The notes beneath the pieces are model-generated. The model was not told the DNA's origin. It saw nothing but the letters and a program-made list of their open reading frames with translations, and did not search any database. Source: Bacteroidaceae bacterium (lineage in GTDB: Bacteria > Bacteroidota > Bacteroidia > Bacteroidales > Bacteroidaceae). Taken from it: a DNA stretch of 8,029 nucleotides. Numbering within the stretch: the stretch's first letter is position 1; each line of letters opens with the position of its first letter. Location of the stretch: assembly GCA_021443285.1 (NCBI GenBank), contig JABUUG010000043.1, forward strand, positions 1 through 8,029, in the 5' to 3' direction. Below, in pieces: positions 1 to 6,041 of the stretch. The translations under genes were made by a program, and so were the position numbers.

Positions 1-1242
1 GGCTATTTCGTGTATGCCATAGAGCAGTGTGAGGGTTCGATAATGTTTGACGATGAGGACGCCCTGAAGACTGTTCTCCAGTCGGCAAAGGGCAGAGGGC
101 TCGCCGTAGTGTTCGGAAATGAGGTGAAGGGCGTGCAGCAGAAGGTCATAGATATCTGCGACGGATGCATAGAGATACCGCAGTACGGCACCAAGCACTC
201 CATGAATGTCAGCGTCACGGCGGGCATCGTCATGTGGGAGTTTGCCAAGCGGCTGCTCTGTCCGCTTATCATGCTTATGCTTGCAGGACTGTTCTCCGCC
301 TGTGAGGAAAAAGGTGGGGCAGAGACAGTACACCATAAGTTCACGACAGAGGCAAAATGCCATATCACGCCTGTGAAGAACCAGGGCAGGAGCGAGTCGT
401 GCTGGATTTACGCCATGCTCGCCACTATAGAGAGCAACCGCATAGCCGTCGGCGACAGCATAAACCTCTCGCCGGCACTCTACGAAAGCGCGATTATAGA
501 GAAGGATGCGGAGCGTATATATATGAATAAAGGGATGGGGAAGATATGTATGCGCGGCATGATACCCCATACCATGCGCCTCATCGACCGCCACGGTGCT
601 TTTGTATATGAGACGTTTTCGCTGAAGCGTAAGGGTAAGAACATGAGGGTCGTGGCGCGCGGTGCGGAGCGACTGGCAAGGCAGGACGCCGGATACGGCT
701 GTGGCATAGAGAAATTCCGCGAGCATCTGGCAGACTATATGGACAGCGAGATAGGTCTTGCGCCGAAGAACATGTATCTCTACAGCATGATATACACCCC
801 ACAGGAGTTCGGAAGAAGCGTGGTCATGCCCTACGACTACTCCTTCTATGGTGCAGACCTGCAATTCCCCGACCGCAGGGATGGCGACGAGATACAGCAG
901 ACATCGCCCAAGAAGATGCTTGCCATGGCAGAGCAGTCGCTGAGGAAAGGCTATGCCGTATGCTGGGAGGGCGACATCTCCGAGCCCGGATTCGACTGGG
1001 AAAACGGTGTCGCCGATGCGCCCGTAACGACAGAAGAGCAGTACAGACGCGACATAGCACGCTTCAAGACCACCGATGACCACAGCATGGAACTGTGCGG
1101 CATATCCCACGACGAACAGGGCAGGAAATACTTCATCTGCAAGAACTCTTGGGGCAGGTCCAACCGCTTCAAGGGCCTCATCTTCATGAGCTTCGACTAT
1201 TTCCTCGCCAAGACGCTGGTGATAGGCGTTTACAACAGGTAG
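1..1242 (+). CDS. TrmH/SpoU-family RNA methyltransferase C-terminus continuous in frame with a C1 papain-like lipoprotein (5' partial)
   Basis: The frame is open from the window edge to the TAG at 1240-1242. Residues are numbered from the codon at nt 10. Residues 1-82 are the C-terminal part of a SPOUT RNA 2'-O-ribose methyltransferase: the SAM-binding loop VVFGNEVKGV is at 33-42, and the knot motif (IEIPQYGTKHSMNVSVTAGI) is at 54-73. The N-terminal part lies outside the window. Such proteins normally stop just after the WEFAKRL-like helix, but here the frame enters a hydrophobic stretch with a lipobox (LFSAC, Cys98) and then a C1-type cysteine peptidase. The methyltransferase would modify tRNA or rRNA in the cytoplasm, whereas the peptidase is predicted to be exported, so one polypeptide serving both roles is hard to reconcile. 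A lost stop codon, a recent in-frame deletion or internal initiation could explain it. The domain calls are firm; whether the fusion protein is made is not. Confidence 0.7.
   Translation, partial: GYFVYAIEQCEGSIMFDDEDALKTVLQSAKGRGLAVVFGNEVKGVQQKVIDICDGCIEIPQYGTKHSMNVSVTAGIVMWEFAKRLLCPLIMLMLAGLFSACEEKGGAETVHHKFTTEAKCHITPVKNQGRSESCWIYAMLATIESNRIAVGDSINLSPALYESAIIEKDAERIYMNKGMGKICMRGMIPHTMRLIDRHGAFVYETFSLKRKGKNMRVVARGAERLARQDAGYGCGIEKFREHLADYMDSEIGLAPKNMYLYSMIYTPQEFGRSVVMPYDYSFYGADLQFPDRRDGDEIQQTSPKKMLAMAEQSLRKGYAVCWEGDISEPGFDWENGVADAPVTTEEQYRRDIARFKTTDDHSMELCGISHDEQGRKYFICKNSWGRSNRFKGLIFMSFDYFLAKTLVIGVYNR
232..1242 (+). CDS. C1 (papain/bleomycin-hydrolase-like) cysteine peptidase lipoprotein, alternative internal start
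   Basis: Starting at the ATG at 232 gives a 336-residue protein with a textbook lipoprotein signal: a short n-region with Lys and Arg, a hydrophobic core (CPLIMLMLAGL) and a lipobox LFSAC whose Cys is at 301-303. The papain-fold catalytic set is visible: the oxyanion Gln in VKNQG (Gln125 in the numbering from nt 10), the nucleophile in ESCWIYA (Cys131, 400-402), His in TTDDHSMELCGI (His358) and Asn in CKNSWG (Asn379). The His-to-Asn spacing and the KNSWG box fit the C1 family, closest to Bacteroidetes PepC/bleomycin-hydrolase-like proteins. The likely role is peptide hydrolysis at the cell envelope as a membrane-anchored lipoprotein. The start is chosen because it restores the signal peptide; its n-region is made from the last residues of the methyltransferase. 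No strong ribosome-binding site is visible, which is usual here. A cytoplasmic fusion starting upstream is the alternative. Confidence 0.65.
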   Translation: MWEFAKRLLCPLIMLMLAGLFSACEEKGGAETVHHKFTTEAKCHITPVKNQGRSESCWIYAMLATIESNRIAVGDSINLSPALYESAIIEKDAERIYMNKGMGKICMRGMIPHTMRLIDRHGAFVYETFSLKRKGKNMRVVARGAERLARQDAGYGCGIEKFREHLADYMDSEIGLAPKNMYLYSMIYTPQEFGRSVVMPYDYSFYGADLQFPDRRDGDEIQQTSPKKMLAMAEQSLRKGYAVCWEGDISEPGFDWENGVADAPVTTEEQYRRDIARFKTTDDHSMELCGISHDEQGRKYFICKNSWGRSNRFKGLIFMSFDYFLAKTLVIGVYNR

Positions 1243-1280
1243 GAGTCATAAATTGGAAGTTATTATTTAAGTGTAGTGAA

Positions 1281-1316
1281 GGGGAAGTTAATGTGGAGTT
1301 AAAGTGGAGTTAAAGG
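1281..1316 (+). repeat. GGAGTTAAAG-type short tandem repeat
   Basis: A GGAAGTTA unit is followed by two exact 11-nt copies of TGGAGTTAAAG (1294-1304 and 1305-1315). This is the same core motif found as a 9-nt array at 4700-4759 and, in reverse orientation, at 2991-3042, 4814-4858 and 6027-6036. It lies between the peptidase gene and the symporter gene. The function is unknown. Confidence 0.7.
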
Positions 1317-1344
1317 GACATTACATTTATGCGCCTGCCCTGTG

Positions 1345-1364
1345 TTCGGAGCGTCATCTCCAAA
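1345..1364 (+). repeat. Dispersed GTCA-loop mini-hairpin repeat, copy 1
   Basis: The 20-nt sequence matches 6688-6707 at 19 of 20 positions. It can form a short hairpin, GGAG paired with CTCC around a loop containing GTCA. The single difference (T instead of G at 1357) breaks the fifth base pair seen in the other copy. It lies 26 nt upstream of the symporter start. Confidence 0.6.
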
Positions 1365-1389
1365 AACTGTGGAATCTTAACTAATCCAA

Positions 1390-2955
1390 ATGGCAAACGA
1401 TATGGTGGATATAAAGAAATCTCTCGAAGACTACAAGATTGATTCGCATGAGCAGTATCTTGCAGAGTTGCTGTTAGAGGAAGTGGAAGTGCAACTCACA
1501 GGCTATGAGGCAAATGGCTACAAGTGCTGCAACAAGAGGAAGACGGTGGGCAAAAGGATGGGTAATGTCTTTGTGCAATACAAGTATGAAGGCGACAAAC
1601 TGAATGTTGTTGATTTGGACATACTCGCATCCGCTCCTGATGATATAAGCAAACGGATTCTGAACACCTACCGCAACAAGTTCTCACACGAGTACAGGGG
1701 CAGGACGAACACCATAAACATAAATGTCCACCGCAACCAGCACCTGCAGCTATACTTCACATTGGCATCCATTCTCGGCGGTATAGTTGTCGGACTGTTG
1801 CTGCAGTTCATGGCTTCCGAAGAGGTTGTGACGACACTCCGGGACTCCTTCTTCCAACCCGTAACAACCATCTTCATCCGTCTGATGAAGATGGTCGTGG
1901 CGCCCGTTGTTCTTTTCTCCATTATGGGCAGTTTCGCCAATGTCACAAACCTGTCCGCCTACGGCAGCATAGGGCTCAAGATAGTCGGCGCATATATGTT
2001 CACGACCATCGTTGCCTGCATCCTCGGATTAGGTTTCGGTCAGGCGCTGCTTCCCGCTGTCGAGTTGTTGCCGCTCAATGGTGTCGCAACGGCAATAGAG
2101 TCGCAGGCAGGCGATATTTCTGTGGGCAGGATGTTCCTCGACATATTCCCCGACAACGTGGTGTCACCCATATCTGATGGCAACATGCTGCAACTCCTTT
2201 TTGTGGCGTTGGTCTTCGGAGTGGCAGTAAGTATGATAAGTGAGCGTGTGCCATTGGTAAGGGGCTTCATCACAGAGCTCAACGAACTGTCAGGGAAGGT
2301 CATCACGTTTATCCTCAAGCTGGTGCCCGTCATGGCGTTCTGCTCCATGGCATCGCTGTTCTCAAGCGTGAAGGCTTCAATGCTCTCATCCTGCGTCTAT
2401 CTGTTCGTCACCCCGATTGCAGGACTGGTTGCAATGATTGCAATATATCTGCTGATGATAGCTCTTGTCGGAAGGACATCGCCCATGTCAACCATCAAGG
2501 CGCTGCCTGCGCTGATGGTTGTGCCGTTCACTACGGCAAGCAGCGCCGCATCAATCGCCAACACCATATCCGTTGCAGACAAACTCGGCATACCGAGCAG
2601 GATTTCCTCATTCTCAATACCGTTGGGTGCTACAATAAACATGGATGGGTTGAGCTTCTATCTGCCCGCATACAGCCTGATATTTGCAGCAATGGCCGGC
2701 GTAAACATTGATTCCGGGATATTAATGTCGCTCCTTACGATGTGCATAGTTCTGTCTGTCGCCACTCCAGGTGTGCCAGGCGCGGGACTTCCCATTATGG
2801 CGATACTCATGGAGCTGACGGGCACGCCGTTGGAGTATTTCAGCCTTTATGTCGCTGTGTACCCGCTTGTTGACCCGATAGTTACATCTGCGAATGTGGT
2901 GGGCGACCTATGTGTAACACAGACAATAGCCGCATCGGGAAAATCAAAGCAGTAA
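1390..2955 (+). CDS. Dicarboxylate/amino acid:cation symporter (SLC1/DAACS family) with N-terminal soluble extension
   Basis: This 521-residue inner-membrane protein has the SLC1 (GltPh-like) transport core from about residue 120 to the end: TM1 begins near residue 121, and the cation-coupled elements follow in order. These are a serine-rich hairpin HP1 (TTASSAAS, 381-388), the TM7 motif NMDG (417-420), the HP2 tip GVPGAG and the TM8 motif DPIVTSANVVGD (495-506). In GltPh the aspartate side chain is held by Thr314 and Arg397. By hand alignment these are Leu421 and Val498 here, while the backbone-binding Asp394, Thr398, Asn401 and Asp405 are kept as Asp495, Thr499, Asn502 and Asp506. An acidic substrate is therefore unlikely, and a neutral or other carboxylate or amino acid is more plausible. 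Residues 1-118 form a soluble region, presumably cytoplasmic, that plain family members lack. The start ATG at 1390 follows an A-rich stretch. No good promoter is visible upstream. Confidence 0.9.
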   Translation: MANDMVDIKKSLEDYKIDSHEQYLAELLLEEVEVQLTGYEANGYKCCNKRKTVGKRMGNVFVQYKYEGDKLNVVDLDILASAPDDISKRILNTYRNKFSHEYRGRTNTININVHRNQHLQLYFTLASILGGIVVGLLLQFMASEEVVTTLRDSFFQPVTTIFIRLMKMVVAPVVLFSIMGSFANVTNLSAYGSIGLKIVGAYMFTTIVACILGLGFGQALLPAVELLPLNGVATAIESQAGDISVGRMFLDIFPDNVVSPISDGNMLQLLFVALVFGVAVSMISERVPLVRGFITELNELSGKVITFILKLVPVMAFCSMASLFSSVKASMLSSCVYLFVTPIAGLVAMIAIYLLMIALVGRTSPMSTIKALPALMVVPFTTASSAASIANTISVADKLGIPSRISSFSIPLGATINMDGLSFYLPAYSLIFAAMAGVNIDSGILMSLLTMCIVLSVATPGVPGAGLPIMAILMELTGTPLEYFSLYVAVYPLVDPIVTSANVVGDLCVTQTIAASGKSKQ

Positions 2956-2990
2956 CGTTGTTTTCTTGCCGCAGACATGTACATATGTCC

Positions 2991-3042
2991 TTAAACTTCC
3001 GCGCCAAAGGCGCATAACTTCCTCTAACTTCCCTAAACTTCC
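2991..3042 (-). repeat. TTAACTTCC-type repeat cluster with embedded palindrome
   Basis: Four units of the form T(T)AA(A)CTTCC occur in a row. They are the reverse orientation of the GGAGTTAAA/GAAGTTAAA motif seen elsewhere in the window. Between units one and two sits a perfect mini-palindrome GCGCC-AAA-GGCGC (3001-3013). The cluster lies just downstream of the symporter stop and upstream of the rpsP promoter. No intrinsic terminator with a U-tract is obvious here. Confidence 0.65.
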
Positions 3043-3108
3043 TGTTTTATATACCCACCTTTAGTCAAGAAAATTGAGCGGAATGGGAGAAAAGGCAACG
3101 CGAAAAGT

Positions 3109-3138
3109 GTTGGGTATCAAACATTAATGATAACTTTG
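3109..3138 (+). promoter_or_regulatory. Bacteroidetes-type promoter for rpsP
   Basis: A -7 element TAACTTTG (3131-3138) matches the Bacteroidetes primary sigma consensus TAnnTTTG exactly. A TTG-type -33 element lies at 3109-3112 (GTTG), with an 18-nt spacer. Transcription would start around 3144, giving an approximately 80-nt leader before the rpsP ATG. Assigned from consensus only. Confidence 0.6.
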
Positions 3139-3189
3139 CGCCGCCGTTACGGGATAATGGCATGAATTTACAAACCTAATTTTAACATC

Positions 3190-3205
3190 GGGGTATGCAT
3201 ACCCC
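3190..3205. promoter_or_regulatory. 16-nt perfect palindrome in the rpsP leader
   Basis: GGGGTATGCATACCCC is a perfect palindrome ending 20 nt before the rpsP start codon and about 50 nt downstream of the predicted -7 box. As RNA it can form a 6-bp stem with a TGCA loop close to the start codon. As DNA it could be an operator. Translational autoregulation by S16 is a possibility but only an inference. Confidence 0.5.
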
Positions 3206-3225
3206 ACTAAAAATTCCAAGACAAA

Positions 3226-3747
3226 ATGGCAACAAAAATCAGACTTCAGCGTGGCGGTCGTAAGGGCTACGCCTTCTACAGTGTCGTTATCGCTGACTCA
3301 AGAGCTCCACGTGATGGACGTTTTATTGAGAAGATTGGCACTTACAACCCAAACACCAATCCTGCCACAGTTGATTTGAAATTCGACCGTGCCCTCTACT
3401 GGGTAGAGTGTGGCGCACAGCCGACAGACACAGTACGCAACATCCTCTCTCGCGAAGGTGTTTACATGATGAAGCATCTCCGTGGTGGCGTTAAGAAGGG
3501 CGCATTCGACGAGGCTGCCGCACAGGTGAAGTTCGACGCATGGAAGAAGGCTAAGGAGTCAGGCCTCCTCGCTATCAAGGAGAAGGACGCCGCTGCAAAG
3601 AAGCAGGCAACCCTCGCTGCACTTGAGAACGAGAAGAAGGTGAACGCCGCAATAGCTGCCAAGGTGGCTGAGAAGAAGGCTGCCGCTGTAGCTGCTGAGG
3701 CACCTGCAGAGGAAACAGCCGCTGAAGAGGCTCCGGCAGAGGCATAA
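3226..3747 (+). CDS. rpsP: 30S ribosomal protein S16
   Basis: The 173-residue product has a canonical S16 core in residues 1-80: [20 protein letters not shown] at the start, then [19 protein letters not shown] and a segment with [12 protein letters not shown]16 binds 16S rRNA and helps assemble the 30S body. S16 is about 80-90 residues in most bacteria. The extra ~90-residue tail here is Lys/Ala-rich, then Ala/Glu-rich ([17 protein letters not shown]), a form common in Bacteroidetes S16. The gene stands alone with its own promoter (3109-3138) and terminator (3772-3806), not in the rpsP-rimM-trmD-rplS operon familiar from other phyla. The start ATG at 3226 is preceded by an A-rich segment and the palindrome at 3190-3205. 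Confidence 0.97.
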   Translation: MATKIRLQRGGRKGYAFYSVVIADSRAPRDGRFIEKIGTYNPNTNPATVDLKFDRALYWVECGAQPTDTVRNILSREGVYMMKHLRGGVKKGAFDEAAAQVKFDAWKKAKESGLLAIKEKDAAAKKQATLAALENEKKVNAAIAAKVAEKKAAAVAAEAPAEETAAEEAPAEA

Positions 3748-3771
3748 AAAGGACTTCTGAAAACGAGGAAT

Positions 3772-3806
3772 AAAGGCGACGCTAAAACAGATGGCGCCGC
3801 CTTTTT
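3772..3806 (+). terminator. Intrinsic terminator after rpsP
   Basis: The left arm AAAGGCG-A-CGC (3772-3782) pairs with the right arm GCG-C-CGCCTTT (3794-3804), with one A/C mismatch and an 11-nt loop. The right arm runs into a T-tract (3802-3806). It ends 14 nt before the next gene's start, so that gene would need readthrough or a promoter hidden in the terminator region. Confidence 0.75.
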
Positions 3807-3819
3807 CTGCTTTTCAAGC

Positions 3820-4686
3820 ATGACCAACGACTCATACATATTACAGGTGCGCGAGGAAGCTCCGCTACTGGAGTTCCTTATAGCGAATCTCAGCCAACTC
3901 AGCCGCAATAAGATAAAGGACATATTGCAGGGTAGGGGAGTGTTCGTGAACGGACGCTGCACCACGCAGTTCGACCAACAGCTGAAAGTGGGGCAGACGG
4001 TGAGCGTGAGCAAGCAGAAGCGCACGGGCAATATCCTGAAGTCGCGCTATGTGAAGATAGTCTATGAAGACCAGTGGCTCGTGGTCATAGAGAAGAATGT
4101 CGGCATACTCTCAATGGCAGGAGGGCACAGGTCGCTGAACGTGAAGGCTGTGCTCGACGACTATTTCGAGAAGAGCCGCCAGAGGTGTCGCGCTCATGTG
4201 GTACACCGTCTCGACCGCGACACAAGCGGACTGATGGTTTACGCCAAGGACATGGAGACGGAGCAGATACTTGAGCACAACTGGCACGACATCGTGTATG
4301 ACCGCCGCTATGTGGCGCTGCTCAGCGGAGTGATGGAGCAGGACAACGGCACGATGACATCCTGGCTGAAGGACAACAGCGCCTACATAACCTATTCATC
4401 GCCGGTAGATAACGGCGGCAAATATGCAGTTACGCATTTCCGTACCTTGAGGCGTTTTGCCGCACACTCGCTCGTGGAGTTCAAGCTGGAAACCGGCAGG
4501 AAGAACCAGATACGTGTTCATGCCGCCGATATGGGGCATCCCGTCTGTGGCGACATAAAGTACGGCAACGGCGACGACCCGGCCCACCGCCTCTGCCTCC
4601 ACGCCTACATGCTCTGCTTCCACCATCCAAGAACAGGCGAGCCTATGGAGTTCTCTACGCGATACCCAAAGGCGTTTGTGCTTTAA
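3820..4686 (+). CDS. RluA/RluD-family RNA pseudouridine synthase
   Basis: The 288-residue cytoplasmic enzyme isomerises uridine to pseudouridine in rRNA or tRNA. It begins with an S4-type RNA-binding domain (about 15-65, including SRNKIKDILQGRGVFVNGR). The catalytic domain follows: HRLDRDTSGLMVYAK carries the catalytic Asp at residue 132 (codon 4213-4215), and TGRKNQIRVHAADMGHPVCG is the family's conserved C-terminal RNA-binding and active-site motif. Length and domain order fit S4-containing RluC/RluD-like members. The exact target uridine cannot be read from sequence. The gene follows the rpsP terminator by only 14 nt, and no separate promoter is obvious, so it may depend on readthrough from rpsP. 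It is followed by the 9-nt repeat arrays. Confidence 0.93.
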   Translation: MTNDSYILQVREEAPLLEFLIANLSQLSRNKIKDILQGRGVFVNGRCTTQFDQQLKVGQTVSVSKQKRTGNILKSRYVKIVYEDQWLVVIEKNVGILSMAGGHRSLNVKAVLDDYFEKSRQRCRAHVVHRLDRDTSGLMVYAKDMETEQILEHNWHDIVYDRRYVALLSGVMEQDNGTMTSWLKDNSAYITYSSPVDNGGKYAVTHFRTLRRFAAHSLVEFKLETGRKNQIRVHAADMGHPVCGDIKYGNGDDPAHRLCLHAYMLCFHHPRTGEPMEFSTRYPKAFVL

Positions 4687-4699
4687 ATAATTTAATAAT

Positions 4700-4759
4700 T
4701 TAAAGGAGTTAAAGAAGTTAAAGGAGTTAAAGGAGTTAAGGGAGTTAAAGAAGTTAAAG
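4700..4759 (+). repeat. 9-nt tandem array (TTAAAGGAG), 6.7 copies
   Basis: Six full units and a partial one follow each other with strict 9-nt periodicity. The variants are TTAAAGGAG, TTAAAGAAG and TTAAGGGAG. The array starts 13 nt after the pseudouridine synthase stop codon. An array of the same motif in the opposite orientation lies 54 nt further on (4814-4858). Confidence 0.9.
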
Positions 4760-4813
4760 ACAAATGACTTTCTTCTCAGGTAACATATTGGACACAAACC
4801 ACACAGGTAATGT

Positions 4814-4858
4814 CTTTAACTCCCTTAACTCCCTTAACTCCCTTAACTTCCCCTAACC
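4814..4858 (-). repeat. 9-nt tandem array in reverse orientation (CCTTAACTC)
   Basis: About four and a half units of CYTTAACTC/CCTTAACTT run with 9-nt periodicity. Positions 4811-4832 are complementary to 4741-4762 at 20 of 22 positions, so transcripts could form a long hairpin with a 48-nt loop. Because the period is a multiple of three, one frame reads through the array as Leu-Thr-Pro repeats; I do not believe this is coding. Confidence 0.85.
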
Positions 4859-4867
4859 ACCGCTCCT

Positions 4868-4881
4868 TGCGCGTCAGCGCA
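4868..4881. repeat. GTCA-loop mini-hairpin with a different stem
   Basis: TGCGC-GTCA-GCGCA is a perfect 5-bp stem with a GTCA loop. The loop is the same as in the hairpins at 1345-1364 and 6688-6707, but the stem sequence differs. It lies directly after the reverse 9-nt array. Confidence 0.5.
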
Positions 4882-4911
4882 TGGTCTCCCCCATCAAAAA
4901 CCAACTCCCTC

Positions 4912-5067
4912 ATGTCAACAGATTTCACTTATTACATACTCTGCATCATTGCCATAATCCTCGCCGCCATAATAATAAAGAGGGTGGCGGGCTGCATGAT
5001 AAAGGCGGTGATAACCATTATCCTCATTGCCGCTCTGGCATACATCTGGTTTATGTATCTGAGATGA
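4912..5067 (+). CDS. Small two-helix membrane protein (51 aa), unknown function
   Basis: Starting at the ATG at 4912 gives a 51-residue protein with the N-terminus MSTDFTYY. Two strongly hydrophobic segments follow, about residues 9-22 (ILCIIAIILAAIII) and 30-48 (IKAVITIILIAALAYIWFM), joined by a short basic loop containing KRVAGC. It is probably an inner-membrane hairpin protein. The upstream in-frame ATG at 4810 would add residues encoded by the 9-nt repeat array, so the later start is preferred. The stop overlaps the PorQ-like start codon (ATGA, 5064-5067), which argues for translational coupling and for the small gene being real. I recognise no named family and can infer no function beyond the membrane topology. 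Confidence 0.7.
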   Translation: MSTDFTYYILCIIAIILAAIIIKRVAGCMIKAVITIILIAALAYIWFMYLR

Positions 5068-6023
5068 CAGTCAAACGAGGCATAGCTTTTATAACCAGTC
5101 TTCTGCTGTCAGCCACAACGCTTCTCGCGCAGCAGAATGTTACGGCATACGAGTTTCTCCGCGTGCCGAAGTCTGCTCACGCCACAGCACTCGGTGGCGA
5201 CAATATCTCCACGATAGAGGACGACGCCACACTGGTGCACAACAACCCCGCCCTGCTCGCCTCCGTCAGCGACAAGACACTGGCAGTGAATGTGATGACC
5301 TATTTCCAGGGGGCTGTCTGCGGCGGAGCGTCGTTCGCAAAGATAATAAACGACAGGGCGTCGTGGGGCGTTACGGCGCAGTATGTGAACTACGGGAAGA
5401 TGAAGCAGACAACAGCTGGCGGCGACATCATAGGCACATTCTCCGCCAACGATGTGGCTATCGGCGGCACGTTCTCCTACCAGCTGTCCAAGTATTTCGT
5501 CGGCGGTATCACCGCAAAATGGATAGGTTCGTTCATCGGCAGCTACAGCTCTATGGCTATCGGCGTTGACCTCGGACTGAACTACTATCATGCCGACTAC
5601 GACCTCAGCGTGTCGGCGGTGGCAAAGAACCTCGGCGGTCAGGTGAAGGCTTTCCAGGATGTATATGACAAGATGCCGATAGACGTGCAGCTGGGCGTAA
5701 CAAAAGGCTTCGGCAAGCTGCCTTTCCGCCTGAATGTCACGCTCGTTGACCTCAACCATTGGAACTATGGCTTCCTCAACCACTTCGTGTTCGGTGCAGA
5801 CATCCTGCTTGGCAGCAAGTTCTATATCGCAGGTTCATACAACTGCAAGCGCGCATACGACATGAAGATTTACACATCAGACGACGGCAAGGGCAGTAGC
5901 CATGGCGCCGGACTGAGCGTAGGCGGCGGCTTGCTGCTCGACCGTTTCAAGCTGAATGTCGCATGGGCTAAGTATCATGTCAGCTCCAGCTCCCTCGTCT
6001 TCGACCTTGCATACAGTTTTTAA
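5064..6023 (+). CDS. porQ: PorQ-like type IX secretion system outer-membrane protein
   Basis: The 319-residue product starts with a signal peptide (basic MTVKRG, hydrophobic core, probable cleavage LLA-QQ after residue 22). The mature N-terminus has YEFLRVPKSAHATALGG followed by ...DDATLVHNNPALL, the hallmark opening of the PorV/PorQ beta-barrel family. The rest alternates polar and aromatic residues as in a barrel, and it ends with Phe (LAYSF), usual for outer-membrane proteins. In Porphyromonas, PorQ acts with PorU, PorV and PorZ in the cell-surface attachment complex that processes type IX cargo. The start ATG at 5064 overlaps the upstream stop. The frame stays open upstream to 4881, but that extension would overlap the small membrane gene and hide the signal peptide. 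Other PorV-like paralogues are the main alternative. Confidence 0.82.
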   Translation: MTVKRGIAFITSLLLSATTLLAQQNVTAYEFLRVPKSAHATALGGDNISTIEDDATLVHNNPALLASVSDKTLAVNVMTYFQGAVCGGASFAKIINDRASWGVTAQYVNYGKMKQTTAGGDIIGTFSANDVAIGGTFSYQLSKYFVGGITAKWIGSFIGSYSSMAIGVDLGLNYYHADYDLSVSAVAKNLGGQVKAFQDVYDKMPIDVQLGVTKGFGKLPFRLNVTLVDLNHWNYGFLNHFVFGADILLGSKFYIAGSYNCKRAYDMKIYTSDDGKGSSHGAGLSVGGGLLLDRFKLNVAWAKYHVSSSSLVFDLAYSF

Positions 6024-6026
6024 GTC

Positions 6027-6036
6027 CTTTAACTCC
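6027..6036 (-). repeat. Single CTTTAACTCC motif
   Basis: One copy of the dispersed GGAGTTAAAG motif, in reverse orientation, occupies most of the 18-nt gap between the PorQ-like gene and the PepSY-associated gene. It is exact over the 10-nt core. Confidence 0.5.
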
Positions 6037-6041
6037 CAACA

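Noticed and set aside
2974..2989. Palindrome GACAT-GTACAT-ATGTC after the symporter as a terminator
   Set aside because: The 5-bp stem is weak and AT-rich and has no following T-tract; it is more likely chance.
3462..4031. 189-aa minus-strand open frame over rpsP and the next gene
   Set aside because: It is a shadow of the Ala/Glu/Lys-rich rpsP tail, crosses a terminator and shows no recognisable domain.
4700..4858. CRISPR-like array
   Set aside because: Units are 9 nt without unique spacers, arranged in two opposite arrays; no cas genes are present.
4810..4911. N-terminal extension of the small membrane protein from the ATG at 4810
   Set aside because: The extension is encoded by the 9-nt repeat array (Leu-Thr-Pro repeats) and the mini-hairpin. 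The ATG at 4912 gives a compact two-helix protein.
4881..5063. Upstream extension of the PorQ-like reading frame
   Set aside because: It overlaps the small membrane gene entirely, has His/Asn-rich shadow composition, and would bury a clear signal peptide that begins at 5064.
5109..5783. 224-aa minus-strand open frame antisense to the PorQ-like gene
   Set aside because: The sense strand has a complete signal peptide and family motifs; the antisense product shows no domain.
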